DNA of 64,000 nt, taken from assembly GCF_009711265.1 (NCBI RefSeq), contig NZ_WMII01000012.1:1-64000 (forward strand), given 5' to 3'. The translations under genes were made by a program, and so were the position numbers. The notes beneath the pieces were generated by a model that worked only from the letters and a program-made list of their open reading frames with translations, did no database searches and was not told the origin of the DNA. Positions 53,599 to 63,522 of the stretch are shown here, one piece after another (positions within the stretch are counted from its first letter, which is position 1; every line of letters begins with the position of its first letter). This DNA comes from Paracoccus shanxieyensis (GTDB taxonomy: Bacteria; Pseudomonadota; Alphaproteobacteria; Rhodobacterales; Rhodobacteraceae).

Positions 53599-53623
53599 AT
53601 CTGCCGGGGCGATCCCGGCGGAT
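53599..53623 (+). promoter_or_regulatory. Hairpin in the rpsO leader
   Basis: A 10-bp stem ATCTGCCGGG / CCCGGCGGAT with a 5-nt loop and one U.G pair next to a G-C pair lies about 70 nt before the rpsO start. No T-run follows. S15 represses its own mRNA in several bacteria through leader structures with a GU/GC motif, so this is a candidate site; it may also terminate the RTX gene weakly. Confidence 0.4.
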
Positions 53624-53694
53624 CTCTCCACGGGCCTGTGCTGGACGACATCCCGGCCTGAGCCATAACCCTTTGTTTCTGAAAGGAGACCCCG

Positions 53695-53964
53695 ATGTCG
53701 ATCACTGTTGAAGAAAAGAATCGCGTCATGACCGAATTCGCGACCAAGAAAGGCGATACCGGTTCGCCGGAAGTTCAGGTCGCCATCCTGTCGTCGCGCA
53801 TCTCGACCCTGACCGAGCACTTCAAGACCCACAAGAAAGACAACCATTCGCGTCGTGGTCTGCTGAAGCTGGTCGCACAGCGCCGCAAGCTGCTGGACTA
53901 TCTGAAGCGCAAAGACGAAGCCCGTTACACCGACCTGATCGGCAAACTGGGCCTGCGCCGCTGA
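53695..53964 (+). CDS. rpsO: 30S ribosomal protein S15
   Basis: 89 aa. [52 protein letters not shown] is the canonical S15 sequence; it binds 16S rRNA early in 30S assembly. AAAGGAGA lies 7 nt before the ATG. A strong terminator follows, and pnp, the usual next gene, is displaced about 2.9 kb by mqo and an unknown gene. Confidence 0.97.
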   Translation: MSITVEEKNRVMTEFATKKGDTGSPEVQVAILSSRISTLTEHFKTHKKDNHSRRGLLKLVAQRRKLLDYLKRKDEARYTDLIGKLGLRR

Positions 53965-53987
53965 ATTCAGCGCAGCCGCACAATCCG

Positions 53988-54020
53988 CGCCCGTGGCGAA
54001 AGCTGCGGGCGTTTTCTTTT
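53988..54020 (+). terminator. Intrinsic terminator of rpsO
   Basis: A 10-bp stem CGCCCGTGGC / GCTGCGGGCG (two G.T pairs) closes on a GAAA tetraloop and is followed by TTTTCTTTT. Confidence 0.88.
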
Positions 54021-54161
54021 GCGGCAACAGGGGGATGCATTCTGGCGACGGATGGCGACGTTCCGACGCATGGCTGAACAGCCATATTTATGCAGTTGCA
54101 GAAATATTGGGGCCGCTTGCCAATCGCGGGCGGCCCATATATCGGGCGCCGCAGGGAGACA

Positions 54162-55880
54162 ATGCGACAGAAAGGCATTCTCTTGCAGCCATCCTCTGAT
54201 AAAAATCTCCGCCCCAAGTTTGCCCTGACCCGGCGTCAACTTCTGGGCTCGGCCATCGCCGCAGCCGCGCTCAGCGCGCTGCCCGCAGCCAGCGGACGCG
54301 CCCAGACCGCCACGCGCACCGTCGATGTGCTGCTGGTCGGTGGCGGCATCATGAGCGCGACCCTGGGCGTGCTGTTGCACCAGCTGGAACCCGGCTGGAG
54401 CATGGAAATGTTCGAGCGGCTGGATGCCGTGGCCGAAGAAAGCTCGAACGGCTGGAACAACGCGGGCACCGGCCACTCGGCCCTGTGCGAGCTGAACTAT
54501 ACGCCCGAGGACTCGGACGGGAACGTCCAGATCGCCCGCGCCATCGACATCAACGAACAATTCCAGGTCACCCGTCAGTTCCTGAGCCATCAGGTCGAGG
54601 TGGGCGTGCTGAAGAACCCGCGCAGCTTCATCAACTCGACCCCGCACATGAATCTGGTCTGGGGCGACGAAAACGTCGAATACCTGCGCAAGCGCGTCGA
54701 GGCGCTGAAGGCCAGCCCGCTGTTCGCCGGGATGGAATACACCACCGACGCGGCGCAGATCGCCGACTGGGTCCCGGTGATGATGGAAGGCCGCGATCCG
54801 GCGCAGAAAGTCGCGGCGGCGCGCTCGGTTCTGGGCACGGATGTGAACTTTGGCGAGATCACCCGCCAATATGTCGGCTTCCTGCAGACGCAGGAAAACT
54901 TCACGCTGCGCACGGGCCATGAAGTCCGCGCCATCTTCCGCAACGAAGACGGCAGCTGGCGCGTGACGGCGCAGAAGCTGGCCGACGGGACCGAGGAAGT
55001 CATCAACGCCAAGTTCGTCTTTCTGGGCGGCGGCGGCGGTGCGCTGCCCCTGCTGCAACTGTCGGGCATCGCCGAAGGCGACAGCTATGGCGGCTTCCCA
55101 GTCGGCGGCTCGTTCCTTGTGACCGAAAAGCCCGAGATCGTGACGCGCCATCTGGCCAAGGTCTATGGCAAGGCCAGCGTCGGGTCGCCGCCGATGTCGG
55201 TGCCGCATCTGGACACGCGGATGCTGGACGGCAAGCAGGTGCTGCTGTTCGGGCCTTTCGCGACCTTCTCGACCAAGTTCCTGAAGAACGGCTCGCTGTG
55301 GGATCTGCCCGCCTCGGTCACGCTGGACAATATCTGGCCCATGCTGAACGTCGGCTGGCATGAGTTCGATCTGGTCAAATATCTGGCCGGTCAGCTGATG
55401 ATGTCGCAAGAAGACCGCATGGACGCGCTGCGCGAATACCTGCCCGAGGCCAAGGACGAAGATTGGCGTCTGTGGCAGGCGGGCCAGCGCGTGCAGATCA
55501 TCTTCAACGACCCGACCAAGGGCGGCGTGCTGAAGCTGGGGACCGAAATCGTGGCCTCGGCGGACAAGACGATCGCCGCACTTCTGGGCGCCTCGCCCGG
55601 TGCGTCGACGGCGGCGCCGATCATGCTGAACATGCTGGAAACGGTGTTTGCCGACAAGCTGTCGACACCGGAATGGCAAGCCCGTGTGCGTCAGATCGTG
55701 CCCAGCTATGGCACGAAGCTGAATGACGATCCGGCGGCGGTGGCTCAGGTCTGGGCGCGGACCGAAGAGCGTCTGGAACTGGCGATTGCCTCGCCCACGA
55801 TCAGCGGCCTGCCCGCGAACCTGCCCGATGCCCCCAGCGGCACGGGCGAGGTGCCGCGCGTGCCGGACATGGCGCTGTAA
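54162..55880 (+). CDS. mqo: Malate:quinone oxidoreductase
   Basis: 572 aa from the ATG at 54162, preceded by AGGGAGA. FAD-binding [40 protein letters not shown], and [15 protein letters not shown] are diagnostic of Mqo. It oxidises malate to oxaloacetate and feeds the quinone pool, independent of NAD. The N-terminus carries a twin-arginine-like leader ([23 protein letters not shown] at 24-25), suggesting export or membrane attachment. It sits between rpsO and pnp and has its own terminator. Confidence 0.93.
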   Translation: MRQKGILLQPSSDKNLRPKFALTRRQLLGSAIAAAALSALPAASGRAQTATRTVDVLLVGGGIMSATLGVLLHQLEPGWSMEMFERLDAVAEESSNGWNNAGTGHSALCELNYTPEDSDGNVQIARAIDINEQFQVTRQFLSHQVEVGVLKNPRSFINSTPHMNLVWGDENVEYLRKRVEALKASPLFAGMEYTTDAAQIADWVPVMMEGRDPAQKVAAARSVLGTDVNFGEITRQYVGFLQTQENFTLRTGHEVRAIFRNEDGSWRVTAQKLADGTEEVINAKFVFLGGGGGALPLLQLSGIAEGDSYGGFPVGGSFLVTEKPEIVTRHLAKVYGKASVGSPPMSVPHLDTRMLDGKQVLLFGPFATFSTKFLKNGSLWDLPASVTLDNIWPMLNVGWHEFDLVKYLAGQLMMSQEDRMDALREYLPEAKDEDWRLWQAGQRVQIIFNDPTKGGVLKLGTEIVASADKTIAALLGASPGASTAAPIMLNMLETVFADKLSTPEWQARVRQIVPSYGTKLNDDPAAVAQVWARTEERLELAIASPTISGLPANLPDAPSGTGEVPRVPDMAL

Positions 55881-55896
55881 TCCTGCCGGAACGCAG

Positions 55897-55930
55897 ACGC
55901 CCGCAGTCCCTGGCTGCGGGCGTTTTCTTT
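55897..55930 (+). terminator. Intrinsic terminator of mqo
   Basis: A perfect 10-bp stem ACGCCCGCAG / CTGCGGGCGT with a 7-nt loop is followed by TTTCTTT. Confidence 0.9.
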
Positions 55931-56047
55931 ACAGCCGCGCGCGGTGGCGGGCTTATTAAGCAAGCGTATAAAATCCAAGATATTGCTTTCTAGACTCTTA
56001 ACGCCGGCAGGTTAGGTGTGCCGATATCGGTTATTGGAGTTAGTCTA

Positions 56048-56593
56048 ATGTTTCTGAATATCGCGACGAAGCCTGTCACCTCGCTGCTTTCCAATCTTCT
56101 GACGCCTGCGCCGGTTGCGGTTACGCCGGTCAAGGACGAGCCTGCGAAAGAGCGTGGCGACCTGTTCGATTTTTCCACGCAAGCCGTCGCCAAGGCGTCC
56201 GCGACCGTGGAAACCGCCGCTGCGCAAACCGCGGCGGCGACCGTGCAAACTGTCACGCAACCCGAAGCGGTTGCCCCCGTCCAGCAGCCGGTCGTCGCTG
56301 TCGCGGCGGTGGTGGTTCCGAACGCACAGCCTCAGTCGCAAACGCAACCCGTGTCTCAGCCGCAGCCCGAACCTGTGGTCCAGCGGGTCGTCCCGGTCGT
56401 GTCGCATGACACACCCGAAATCGACCTGACCGACGAAGAGCGGGCGCGCGCCTTGGCCATTTCGGCCAATCAGCGCGAAAGGCTGCTGGGGCTGATCGCC
56501 GAGGTTCGCTCCAGCGTGCAGGACACCCAGCCCAAAGCCGGGCAGGAGACGGCCGACGCACCCGCAGCCAAGAAGGTCGAACTGCGCGCCTGA
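56048..56593 (+). CDS. Hypothetical low-complexity protein between mqo and pnp
   Basis: 181 aa from the ATG at 56048, with GGAG 8 nt upstream. I do not recognise it. Residues about 1-25 may be amphipathic (FLNIATKPVTSLLSNLLT). The middle, about 50-125, is a low-complexity stretch of Ala, Val, Gln and Pro (QPQSQTQPVSQPQPEPVVQ) and probably disordered. The C-terminal 60 residues (DLTDEERARALAISANQRERLLGLIAEVRSSV) look helical and may be the conserved part. No signal peptide or catalytic motif is visible. Confidence 0.65.
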   Translation: MFLNIATKPVTSLLSNLLTPAPVAVTPVKDEPAKERGDLFDFSTQAVAKASATVETAAAQTAAATVQTVTQPEAVAPVQQPVVAVAAVVVPNAQPQSQTQPVSQPQPEPVVQRVVPVVSHDTPEIDLTDEERARALAISANQRERLLGLIAEVRSSVQDTQPKAGQETADAPAAKKVELRA

Positions 56594-56615
56594 GCGCGGG
56601 GATGCGGATGAAATC

Positions 56616-56647
56616 GCGGGCGGCGTCAGGGAACCGGCGCCGCCCGC
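56616..56647 (+). terminator. Perfect 10-bp hairpin downstream of the unknown gene
   Basis: GCGGGCGGCG / CGCCGCCCGC with a 12-nt loop, 23 bp after the stop. No T-run follows, so termination is uncertain. It could instead be part of a long pnp leader; pnp mRNAs are commonly cleaved by RNase III at leader stems. Confidence 0.5.
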
Positions 56648-56814
56648 TGCCATGCAAGACCCTTCACAATAGCCCGGTTTTCCTGTATTGCCCCGCCATC
56701 TGTGACGTGACGCCCATGCCCCGGGGCACATGCGAAGGATAGGGGCAGGCGGCAATGGGGCCGCCATATAGCACGGGCGCGACCAGAGGGCTGGCGCCGC
56801 CCAGAGGAAATCAG

Positions 56815-58956
56815 ATGTTTGATGAAGTGAAGAAATCAATCCAGTGGGGCCAAGAAACCCTGACGCTGGAAACGGGCAAGGTTGCCCGTCAGGCTGACGG
56901 CTCGGTCATCGCCACCTTGGGCGAAACCAGCGTCATGGCCAATGTCACTTTCGCCAAAGAACCCAAGCCCGGTCAGGACTTCTTCCCGCTGACCGTGCAT
57001 TATCAGGAAAAATACTATGCCGCCGGCAAGATCCCCGGTGGCTTCTTCAAGCGCGAGGCGCGCCCGACCGAGAAAGAGACGCTGACCGCGCGTCTGATCG
57101 ACCGTCCCTGCCGCCCGCTGTTTGCCGCAGGCTTCAAGAACGAAGTTCTGGTCATGTGCACCGTGCTGTCGCACGATCTGGTGAACGATCCCGATATCGT
57201 CGCCATGATCGCGGCATCGGCGGCGCTGACGATTTCGGGCGTGCCGTTCATGGGCCCGATCGGCGCCGCGCGCGTCGGTTTCGTCAATGGCGAATATGTC
57301 CTGAACCCGGAAGTGGCCGATATGGACCACCTGCGCTCGAACCCCGAGCAGCGGCTGGATCTGGTCGTCGCGGGCACCAAGGACGCCGTGATGATGGTCG
57401 AATCGGAAGCCTATGAGCTGACCGAGGAAGAAATGCTGGGCGCCGTGAAATTCGGCCATGACGCCATGCAGCCGGTGATCGACCTGATCATCGATCTGGC
57501 GGAAGCCGCGGCGAAAGAGCCCTTCAACTTCCAGTCGCCCGATTACAGCGCGCTGTTTGGCCGCGTGAAGACGCTGGGCGAAGCCCAGATGCGCGCCGCC
57601 TATGCCCTGCGCGACAAGGGTGAGCGTCACGACGGTATCGAGGCGGCGAAAGCCACCATCAAGGCCGGTCTGACCGAAGAAGAACTGGCCGACGCCAATC
57701 TGGGTTCGGCGCTGAAAAAGCTGGAATCGGGCATTCTGCGCGGTGACATCATCAACGGCGGCGCCCGCATCGACGGTCGCGACAACAAGACCGTCCGCGC
57801 GATCGACAGCGAAGTGGGCGTGCTGCCGCGCACCCATGGTTCGTCGCTGTTCACGCGTGGCGAAACGCAGGCGCTGGTCGTGACCACGCTGGGCACCGGC
57901 GATGACGAACAGATCATCGACGCGCTGCACGGCAACAGCCGCAGCAACTTCCTGCTGCATTACAACTTTCCGCCCTATTCGGTCGGCGAGGTTGGCCGCG
58001 TCGGTTCGCCCGGTCGTCGTGAAATCGGCCATGGCAAGCTGGCATGGCGCGCGCTGCAGGCGGTTCTGCCTGCGCCGACCGACTTCCCCTATACCATCCG
58101 CGTCGTGTCCGAGATCACCGAATCCAACGGCTCGTCCTCGATGGCATCGGTCTGCGGCGGCTCGCTGGCGATGATGGATGCGGGCGTTCCGCTGAAAGCC
58201 CCGGTCGCGGGCGTCGCCATGGGCCTGATCCTTGAGGATGATGGCAAATGGGCGGTGCTGACCGACATTCTGGGTGACGAAGACCACCTTGGCGACATGG
58301 ACTTCAAGGTGGCCGGGACCGCTGCGGGCATCACCTCGTTGCAGATGGACATCAAGGTTGCCGGCATCACGCCCGCGATCATGGAGCAGGCTCTGGCGCA
58401 GGCCAAAGACGGCCGGATGCACATCCTTGACGAGATGTCGCACGCTCTGACCGAAGGCCGCCGCGAATTCAGCGCCCATGCCCCGCGCATCGAGACGATG
58501 ACCATCCCGACCGACAAGATCCGTGAAGTGATCGGCTCGGGCGGCAAGGTCATCCGCGAGATCGTGGAGACCTCGGGTGCCAAGGTCGACATCAACGACG
58601 ACGGCGTCATCAAGATCGCTTCGGCCAATGCCGATTCGATCAAGAAGGCCTATGACATGATCTATTCGATCGTGGCCGAACCCGAAGAGGGCAAGGTCTA
58701 TACCGGCAAGGTCGTGAAGCTGGTCGATTTCGGCGCCTTCGTGAACTTCTTCGGCAAGCGCGATGGTCTGGTGCATGTATCGCAAATCGCGAACAAGCGT
58801 CTGAACCATCCCAATGAGCTGCTGAAAGAAGGCCAAGAGGTCAAGGTCAAGCTTCTGGGCTTTGACGACCGTGGCAAGGTTCGCCTTGGCATGAAGATGG
58901 TCGATCAGGAAACCGGCGAGGAAGTCGCCCCCGAAGCCAAGGCCGACGCCGAATAA
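56815..58956 (+). CDS. pnp: Polynucleotide phosphorylase
   Basis: 713 aa from the ATG at 56815 with AGAGGAAAT upstream. Two RNase PH-like halves ([33 protein letters not shown] in the first; [20 protein letters not shown] and [38 protein letters not shown] in the second), then KH ([25 protein letters not shown]) and S1 ([20 protein letters not shown]) domains. It degrades RNA from the 3' end with phosphate and is part of the degradosome. Normally follows rpsO directly. Confidence 0.98.
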   Translation: MFDEVKKSIQWGQETLTLETGKVARQADGSVIATLGETSVMANVTFAKEPKPGQDFFPLTVHYQEKYYAAGKIPGGFFKREARPTEKETLTARLIDRPCRPLFAAGFKNEVLVMCTVLSHDLVNDPDIVAMIAASAALTISGVPFMGPIGAARVGFVNGEYVLNPEVADMDHLRSNPEQRLDLVVAGTKDAVMMVESEAYELTEEEMLGAVKFGHDAMQPVIDLIIDLAEAAAKEPFNFQSPDYSALFGRVKTLGEAQMRAAYALRDKGERHDGIEAAKATIKAGLTEEELADANLGSALKKLESGILRGDIINGGARIDGRDNKTVRAIDSEVGVLPRTHGSSLFTRGETQALVVTTLGTGDDEQIIDALHGNSRSNFLLHYNFPPYSVGEVGRVGSPGRREIGHGKLAWRALQAVLPAPTDFPYTIRVVSEITESNGSSSMASVCGGSLAMMDAGVPLKAPVAGVAMGLILEDDGKWAVLTDILGDEDHLGDMDFKVAGTAAGITSLQMDIKVAGITPAIMEQALAQAKDGRMHILDEMSHALTEGRREFSAHAPRIETMTIPTDKIREVIGSGGKVIREIVETSGAKVDINDDGVIKIASANADSIKKAYDMIYSIVAEPEEGKVYTGKVVKLVDFGAFVNFFGKRDGLVHVSQIANKRLNHPNELLKEGQEVKVKLLGFDDRGKVRLGMKMVDQETGEEVAPEAKADAE

Positions 58957-58979
58957 TCGCGGCTTTCGCCTGAAGATCT

Positions 58980-59014
58980 GGGCCGGTCCGGGGGATGCTC
59001 CGGGCCGGCCCTTT
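58980..59014 (+). terminator. Terminator-like hairpin after pnp
   Basis: A 7-bp outer stem GGGCCGG / CCGGCCC encloses further partial pairing and is followed by TTTCCGTTT. Confidence 0.65.
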
Positions 59015-59130
59015 CCGTTTGATCGGCCATTGCTTCATCGGCCGCTGATCGGCGGGGCATGTGATGACGGATGCGGCAGTGCAGCGCGATTACGCCGCAA
59101 GGCGGCATCGGCGGTTGACCTTGACGCACG

Positions 59131-60165
59131 ATGGGCGACAATGAAGGCGCATTTAATAATTTTAACGGTCCCATGTATTACAACATTCAGTTGCTGCGCG
59201 GCATTGCCGCCTGCATGGTCGTCCTGTTCCATGTGGTGCTTTGGCTGCCCCAGCCCGCAGCCGGGGCCGAGCCTGTGATCTATCAGATCTTTCACAGCTG
59301 GGGCAAAAGCGGGGTCGATCTGTTCTTCGTGATCTCGGGCTTTGTCATCATGACATCGCAGATGCGCAAGCCGCGTCCTGTCGGGACATTCCTGCGCGAC
59401 CGCGCCTTGCGGATCCTTCCCTTGTATTGGCTGGTCACGCTGGTCTTTGCCGCGCTGCTGCTGGCGCTGCCGCAGCTTGCGGGCAACCAGCCCGACCTGA
59501 CCCCCGCGCGGCTGCTGCAATCGCTGGGCATGGTGCATTTCCTGCTGACCGGGCAATTCCCCGTGGTCTTCGTCGGCTGGACGCTGGAATACGAGGCGCT
59601 GTTCTATCTGCTGTTCGCCATCGGCATGGCGTTTCTGCCGCTGCGCTATCTGCCGCTGGCCTTGGGGGCGGTGCTGGCCGCAATCTATCTGGCGGGCGGG
59701 GTCGAGGCGCGGGTCATTCAATTCGCCATGGGCATGATGATCGCGCAATTGCGGCTGCGCACCGACCATCTGCCCTTTGCTTGGCCCTTGCTGCTGGCGG
59801 GGCTTGCGGTGTTTCTGGGCTCGATCCGCTGGCCCAATGACGATCTGCGGCTGCTTCTTTGGGGCATTCCCTCGGTGATGATCGTGACGGCGCTGGTGTT
59901 TCTGCCGCAGATCAGGAACCGGCTGGCGAATTATCTGGGCAATGCGTCCTATGCCATCTATCTGGTGCAGCCGCTGGCGATTCCAGTCGGCGTCAAGCTG
60001 ACGGCGGCCCTTGCTGGCCATGCAGGTTTTACCGCGCAGGCGCTTCTGGTCAGCAGCATGGCAGTGATCGGGGGCTGTCTGACGCACAGCTTTGTCGAAA
60101 AGCCGATGAACGCGCTGCTGCGCCGTCCCCGGCGGGTTCCGGCCCCGGCAGGGGTCGCGCCCTGA
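59131..60165 (+). CDS. Acyltransferase-3 family membrane protein
   Basis: 344 aa, about ten hydrophobic segments. IQLLRGIAACMVVLFHVVLW near the start contains the Arg and catalytic His of acyltransferase-3 enzymes; GVDLFFVISGFVIM and SYAIYLVQPLA are further hallmarks. Members O-acetylate surface glycans or lipids, but the acceptor is unknown. An ATG at 59173 (MYYNIQLL) is an equally good start since neither has a clear ribosome binding site. Convergent with the peroxiredoxin gene. Confidence 0.85.
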   Translation: MGDNEGAFNNFNGPMYYNIQLLRGIAACMVVLFHVVLWLPQPAAGAEPVIYQIFHSWGKSGVDLFFVISGFVIMTSQMRKPRPVGTFLRDRALRILPLYWLVTLVFAALLLALPQLAGNQPDLTPARLLQSLGMVHFLLTGQFPVVFVGWTLEYEALFYLLFAIGMAFLPLRYLPLALGAVLAAIYLAGGVEARVIQFAMGMMIAQLRLRTDHLPFAWPLLLAGLAVFLGSIRWPNDDLRLLLWGIPSVMIVTALVFLPQIRNRLANYLGNASYAIYLVQPLAIPVGVKLTAALAGHAGFTAQALLVSSMAVIGGCLTHSFVEKPMNALLRRPRRVPAPAGVAP

Positions 60166-60183
60166 CAGCGCGACCCCCGGCCT

Positions 60184-60846
60184 TCACGAATGCTTGGGAT
60201 CCTTGGCAAAGCGCAGATAGGGCAGCTTCTTGTCCAGCGGCCCGTATTTCGCCTCGGCGGCGGCGTCGTCCAGCGCCAGCGCCACGATCACATCCTGACC
60301 GGGCACCCAGTTCGCAGGCGTTGCCAGCGGCACGCCGTCGGTTTCCTGCACCGCATCCAGCGCCCGCAGGATTTCCGCGAAGTTGCGGCCCACCGACATC
60401 GGATAGGTCATGGTCAGCCGCACCTTCTTGTCCGGCCCGATGATGAAGACGGTCCGCACCGTCGCCGAATGGGCCGGGGTGCGGCCCTCGGTCGGCAGAT
60501 AGTAATCTGCGGGCAGCATGTCATAGGCCTTGGCCACGGTCAGATCGGTGTCGTCGATCATCGGGAAATTCGCCGGAGCGCCGCCGAACTTTTCGATATC
60601 GGCTTTCCATTTGCCGTGATCCTCGACCGAATCGACAGAGACGCCGATGACCTTGGTGTTGCGCTTGTCGAATTCGGCGGCCAATTGGGCGACTGCGCCG
60701 AATTCCGTGGTGCATACCGGCGTGAAGTCACGCGGATGCGAGAACAGGATGGCATAGCTGCCGCCCAGCCAATCGTGGAAGCTGATCCGACCCTCGGTCG
60801 AATTGGCGGTGAAATCCGGAGCGATATCGTTGATGCGCAGGGACAT
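60184..60846 (-). CDS. 1-Cys peroxiredoxin (Prx6 type)
   Basis: 220 aa from the ATG at 60846. The peroxidatic cysteine is in HPRDFTPVCTTEFGA, the only cysteine in the protein, so there is no resolving Cys. VIGVSVDSVEDHGKWKADIEKFGG, TEGRTPAHSATVRTVFIIGPDKKVRLTMTYPMSVGRNF are the Prx6-type blocks. It reduces hydroperoxides in the cytoplasm with an external thiol donor. It is divergent from the aldehyde dehydrogenase gene. Confidence 0.93.
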   Translation of the reverse strand: MSLRINDIAPDFTANSTEGRISFHDWLGGSYAILFSHPRDFTPVCTTEFGAVAQLAAEFDKRNTKVIGVSVDSVEDHGKWKADIEKFGGAPANFPMIDDTDLTVAKAYDMLPADYYLPTEGRTPAHSATVRTVFIIGPDKKVRLTMTYPMSVGRNFAEILRALDAVQETDGVPLATPANWVPGQDVIVALALDDAAAEAKYGPLDKKLPYLRFAKDPKHS

Positions 60847-61023
60847 ATCCCGGTCCTTTCGGTTGCTTCGCATCTGGCAACATAATGATCCGCAGCGCCA
60901 ATCCAAGCACGACTTGATGACTCGTCTATAAATTCTTCGCCGCAGCGCAGCAGCAAGATGCCCTTGCGGACTGCCATACCGGGTGCCACGTTATGGCCAT
61001 CCATATGCACAGAGGGGGCAAAG

Positions 61024-62475
61024 ATGTCCGAACTTGCCGATAAGCGGAAATTCTACATCAATGGGAAATGGGTCGATCCGGTCCAACCCAATGACCTTGA
61101 CGTGCTGGACCCCTCGACCGAGGAAGCGGTTGCCGTGATCTCGCTGGGCGGGCAGGCCGATACGGATGCGGCGGTGGCTGCGGCCAAGGCGGCCTTCCCG
61201 GCATGGTCGACCACGCCACCGGCGGAACGGCTGGCCTATGTCGAAAAGATTTTGGCCATCTATCAGCGCCGTGCGCCGGACATGGCGGCAGCCATCACCA
61301 GCGAAATGGGCGCGCCGCAGGACATGTCGCTGGAGGATCAGGTCGGTGTCGGGTCCAGCCACATCCAGACCTTCATCGATTCCTTCCGCGATTTCGAATT
61401 CATCCGCCCCTTGGGCGCCCATGCCCCGACCACCATGGTCGCATGGGAGCCGATCGGCGTCGTCGGCCTGATCACGCCGTGGAACTGGCCGATGAACCAG
61501 GTCACGCTGAAGGTGATCCCGGCGATTCTGGCGGGCAATACGGTGGTGCTGAAACCGTCCGAGATCGCGCCGCTCTCCTCGGTCGTCTGGTCCGAGATCG
61601 TGGACGAGGCCGGGCTGCCCGCGGGCGTCTACAACATGGTCAATGGCGACGGGCCGGGCGTCGGCACGCAGCTTTCCACGCATCCCGATGTCGAGATGAT
61701 CAGCTTCACCGGCTCGACCCGCGCGGGCATCGCCATCACCAAGGCGGCGGCGGATACCGTGAAGAAGGTGGCGCTGGAGCTGGGTGGCAAGGGCGCGAAC
61801 CTTGTCTTTGCCGATGCCGATGAAAAGGCGGTCGAGCGTGGAGTGCGGCATGTGTTCTATAACTCGGGCCAGTCCTGCAACGCGCCGACGCGGATGCTGG
61901 TCGAGCGGTCCTTCTATGACAAGGCCGTGGAAAAGGCCCGTCAGGTGGCCGAGGAAACCGCCGTCGCGACCGGGCATCAGCCGGGCGCGCATATCGGTCC
62001 GGTGGTCAGCAAGGTGCAATGGGACAAGATCCAGGATCTGATCCAGACCGGCGTCGACGAAGGCGCGCGGCTGGTCGCGGGCGGCCCCGGCCTGCCGGAA
62101 GGCGTCAATCGCGGCTATTTTGTGCGTCCGACCGTCTTTGCCGATGTCACCAACGACATGACCATCGCCAAGCAGGAAATCTTTGGCCCGGTCCTGTCGA
62201 TCATGCCCTTTGACAGCGAAGAAGAGGCTGTCGGCATTGCCAATGACACGATCTATGGCCTGACCAACTATGTCCAGACGCAGGACGGTGCCCGCCGCAA
62301 CCGGCTGGCGCGTCAGCTGCGCGCGGGCATGGTGGAAACCAACGGCCAGCGTCGCGGCGCGGGGTCGGCCTTCGGGGGCGTCAAGGCCTCGGGGCGGGCG
62401 CGGGAAGGCGGCGTCTGGGGGATCGAGGAATTCATGGACAGCAAGCAGATCAGCGGCTGGGACGTGGACGCCTGA
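61024..62475 (+). CDS. Aldehyde dehydrogenase family protein
   Basis: 483 aa from the ATG at 61024, preceded by GAGGGGG. NAD-binding TPWNWPMNQVTLKVIPAILAGN and FTGSTRAG, the general-base Glu in LELGGKGANLVF and the catalytic Cys in NSGQSCNAPTRMLV are intact. The substrate cannot be read from sequence. The neighbours (a sugar kinase and a sugar ABC transporter) raise the possibility of an aldose- or uronate-derived aldehyde, but a terminator separates it from them. Confidence 0.88.
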   Translation: MSELADKRKFYINGKWVDPVQPNDLDVLDPSTEEAVAVISLGGQADTDAAVAAAKAAFPAWSTTPPAERLAYVEKILAIYQRRAPDMAAAITSEMGAPQDMSLEDQVGVGSSHIQTFIDSFRDFEFIRPLGAHAPTTMVAWEPIGVVGLITPWNWPMNQVTLKVIPAILAGNTVVLKPSEIAPLSSVVWSEIVDEAGLPAGVYNMVNGDGPGVGTQLSTHPDVEMISFTGSTRAGIAITKAAADTVKKVALELGGKGANLVFADADEKAVERGVRHVFYNSGQSCNAPTRMLVERSFYDKAVEKARQVAEETAVATGHQPGAHIGPVVSKVQWDKIQDLIQTGVDEGARLVAGGPGLPEGVNRGYFVRPTVFADVTNDMTIAKQEIFGPVLSIMPFDSEEEAVGIANDTIYGLTNYVQTQDGARRNRLARQLRAGMVETNGQRRGAGSAFGGVKASGRAREGGVWGIEEFMDSKQISGWDVDA

Positions 62476-62494
62476 TCGCTGCGACATGGGGAAG

Positions 62495-62520
62495 GGGGCC
62501 GCCACCGCGCGGCCCCTTTT
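62495..62520 (+). terminator. Intrinsic terminator of the aldehyde dehydrogenase gene
   Basis: A perfect 8-bp stem GGGGCCGC / GCGGCCCC with a 6-nt loop is followed by TTTT. Confidence 0.85.
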
Positions 62521-62577
62521 CATTCCCGCCGATACCGCTAACCTGCCGCGAACTGAAAAATGGGGGAGGGGGCTGCG

Positions 62578-63477
62578 ATGCGGGTCGTATCTGTCGGCGA
62601 ATGTATGGTCGAACTTTCGGGTGCGGGGCAGGGGTTGTGGCGTCAGGCATTCGCGGGCGACACGTTCAACACCGCGTGGTATCTGCGCGCTCTGATGCCT
62701 GCCGCGGCGCAGGTGGATTATCTAACCTGCGTGGGCCGCGACGGGATTTCGCAGGCGATGATGGATTTCATCGCGGGCGCGGGCATCGGCACCGATTGCA
62801 TCACGCGCCATCCGACCCGCGCGCCGGGGCTTTACATGATCGACCTGAAGGACGGCGAACGCAGCTTCACCTATTGGCGCGACGCCTCGGCCGCGCGCTG
62901 TCTGGCCGATGACGTGGACCATCTGGCGCGCTGCTTTCTGGGCGCCGATCTGATCTATTTCTCGGGGATCACGCTGGCCATCCTGTCGCCGGACCGGCGC
63001 GAGGCTTTGCTGGCCGCGCTGAAGGCGGCGGATGCGCGGGTGGCCTTCGACAGCAACATGCGGCTGCGCCTGTGGTCCGGTCAGGCCGAGATGTGCGACT
63101 GGATCGCGCGGGCCGCGACCGTGGCCGACATCGCGCTGCCCAGCTTTGAAGAGGAAGGCCAGTTCTTCGGCGACGCCACCCCGCGCGCGACCGCCCAGCG
63201 TTACCTGAACGCCGGCACGACCGAGGTGTTGGTCAAGAATGGCGGCGACGACATGCTGGGGCATCTGGACGGCGCATGGCTGGATCTGCCCTGCGGCGCG
63301 CGGGTGCAGCCGGTCGATACGACCGGCGCGGGCGACAGCTTCAACGGCGGTTACCTGTCGGCGCGTCTGGCCGGGCTGGACATGGCCGCAGCCGCGGCGC
63401 GCGGCCATGCGACGGCGGCGCGCGTCGTCATGCAACCCGGCGCGCTGATTGCCGCTGACCTGCTGGCGGGGAAATAG
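62578..63477 (+). CDS. kdgK: PfkB-family sugar kinase, probably 2-keto-3-deoxygluconate kinase
   Basis: 299 aa from the ATG at 62578, preceded by GGGGGAGGGGG. VVSVGECMVELSG at the start, FAGDTFNTAWYLR, and the anion-hole/catalytic signature DTTGAGDSFNGGYLSARLAG near the C-terminus define the PfkB fold. The N-terminal block and RDASAARCLADD resemble KdgK, which phosphorylates 2-keto-3-deoxygluconate for the Entner-Doudoroff route. Exact substrate is inferred. The downstream ABC gene has its own probable promoter. Confidence 0.8.
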   Translation: MRVVSVGECMVELSGAGQGLWRQAFAGDTFNTAWYLRALMPAAAQVDYLTCVGRDGISQAMMDFIAGAGIGTDCITRHPTRAPGLYMIDLKDGERSFTYWRDASAARCLADDVDHLARCFLGADLIYFSGITLAILSPDRREALLAALKAADARVAFDSNMRLRLWSGQAEMCDWIARAATVADIALPSFEEEGQFFGDATPRATAQRYLNAGTTEVLVKNGGDDMLGHLDGAWLDLPCGARVQPVDTTGAGDSFNGGYLSARLAGLDMAAAAARGHATAARVVMQPGALIAADLLAGK

Positions 63478-63485
63478 CGTATACA

Positions 63486-63515
63486 TTGACGGCGACATTT
63501 TGTCCCCGGCATAAT
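63486..63515 (+). promoter_or_regulatory. Sigma-70-like promoter of the sugar ABC operon
   Basis: TTGACG, an 18-nt spacer, and CATAAT lie just after the kdgK stop and about 90 bp before the ABC ATPase start. Both boxes are close to consensus in an otherwise GC-rich genome. Confidence 0.5.
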
Positions 63516-63522
63516 TCGCGAT

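Noticed and set aside
56836..58836. 666-aa open frame on the minus strand
   Set aside because: Antisense to pnp, which has full domain structure.
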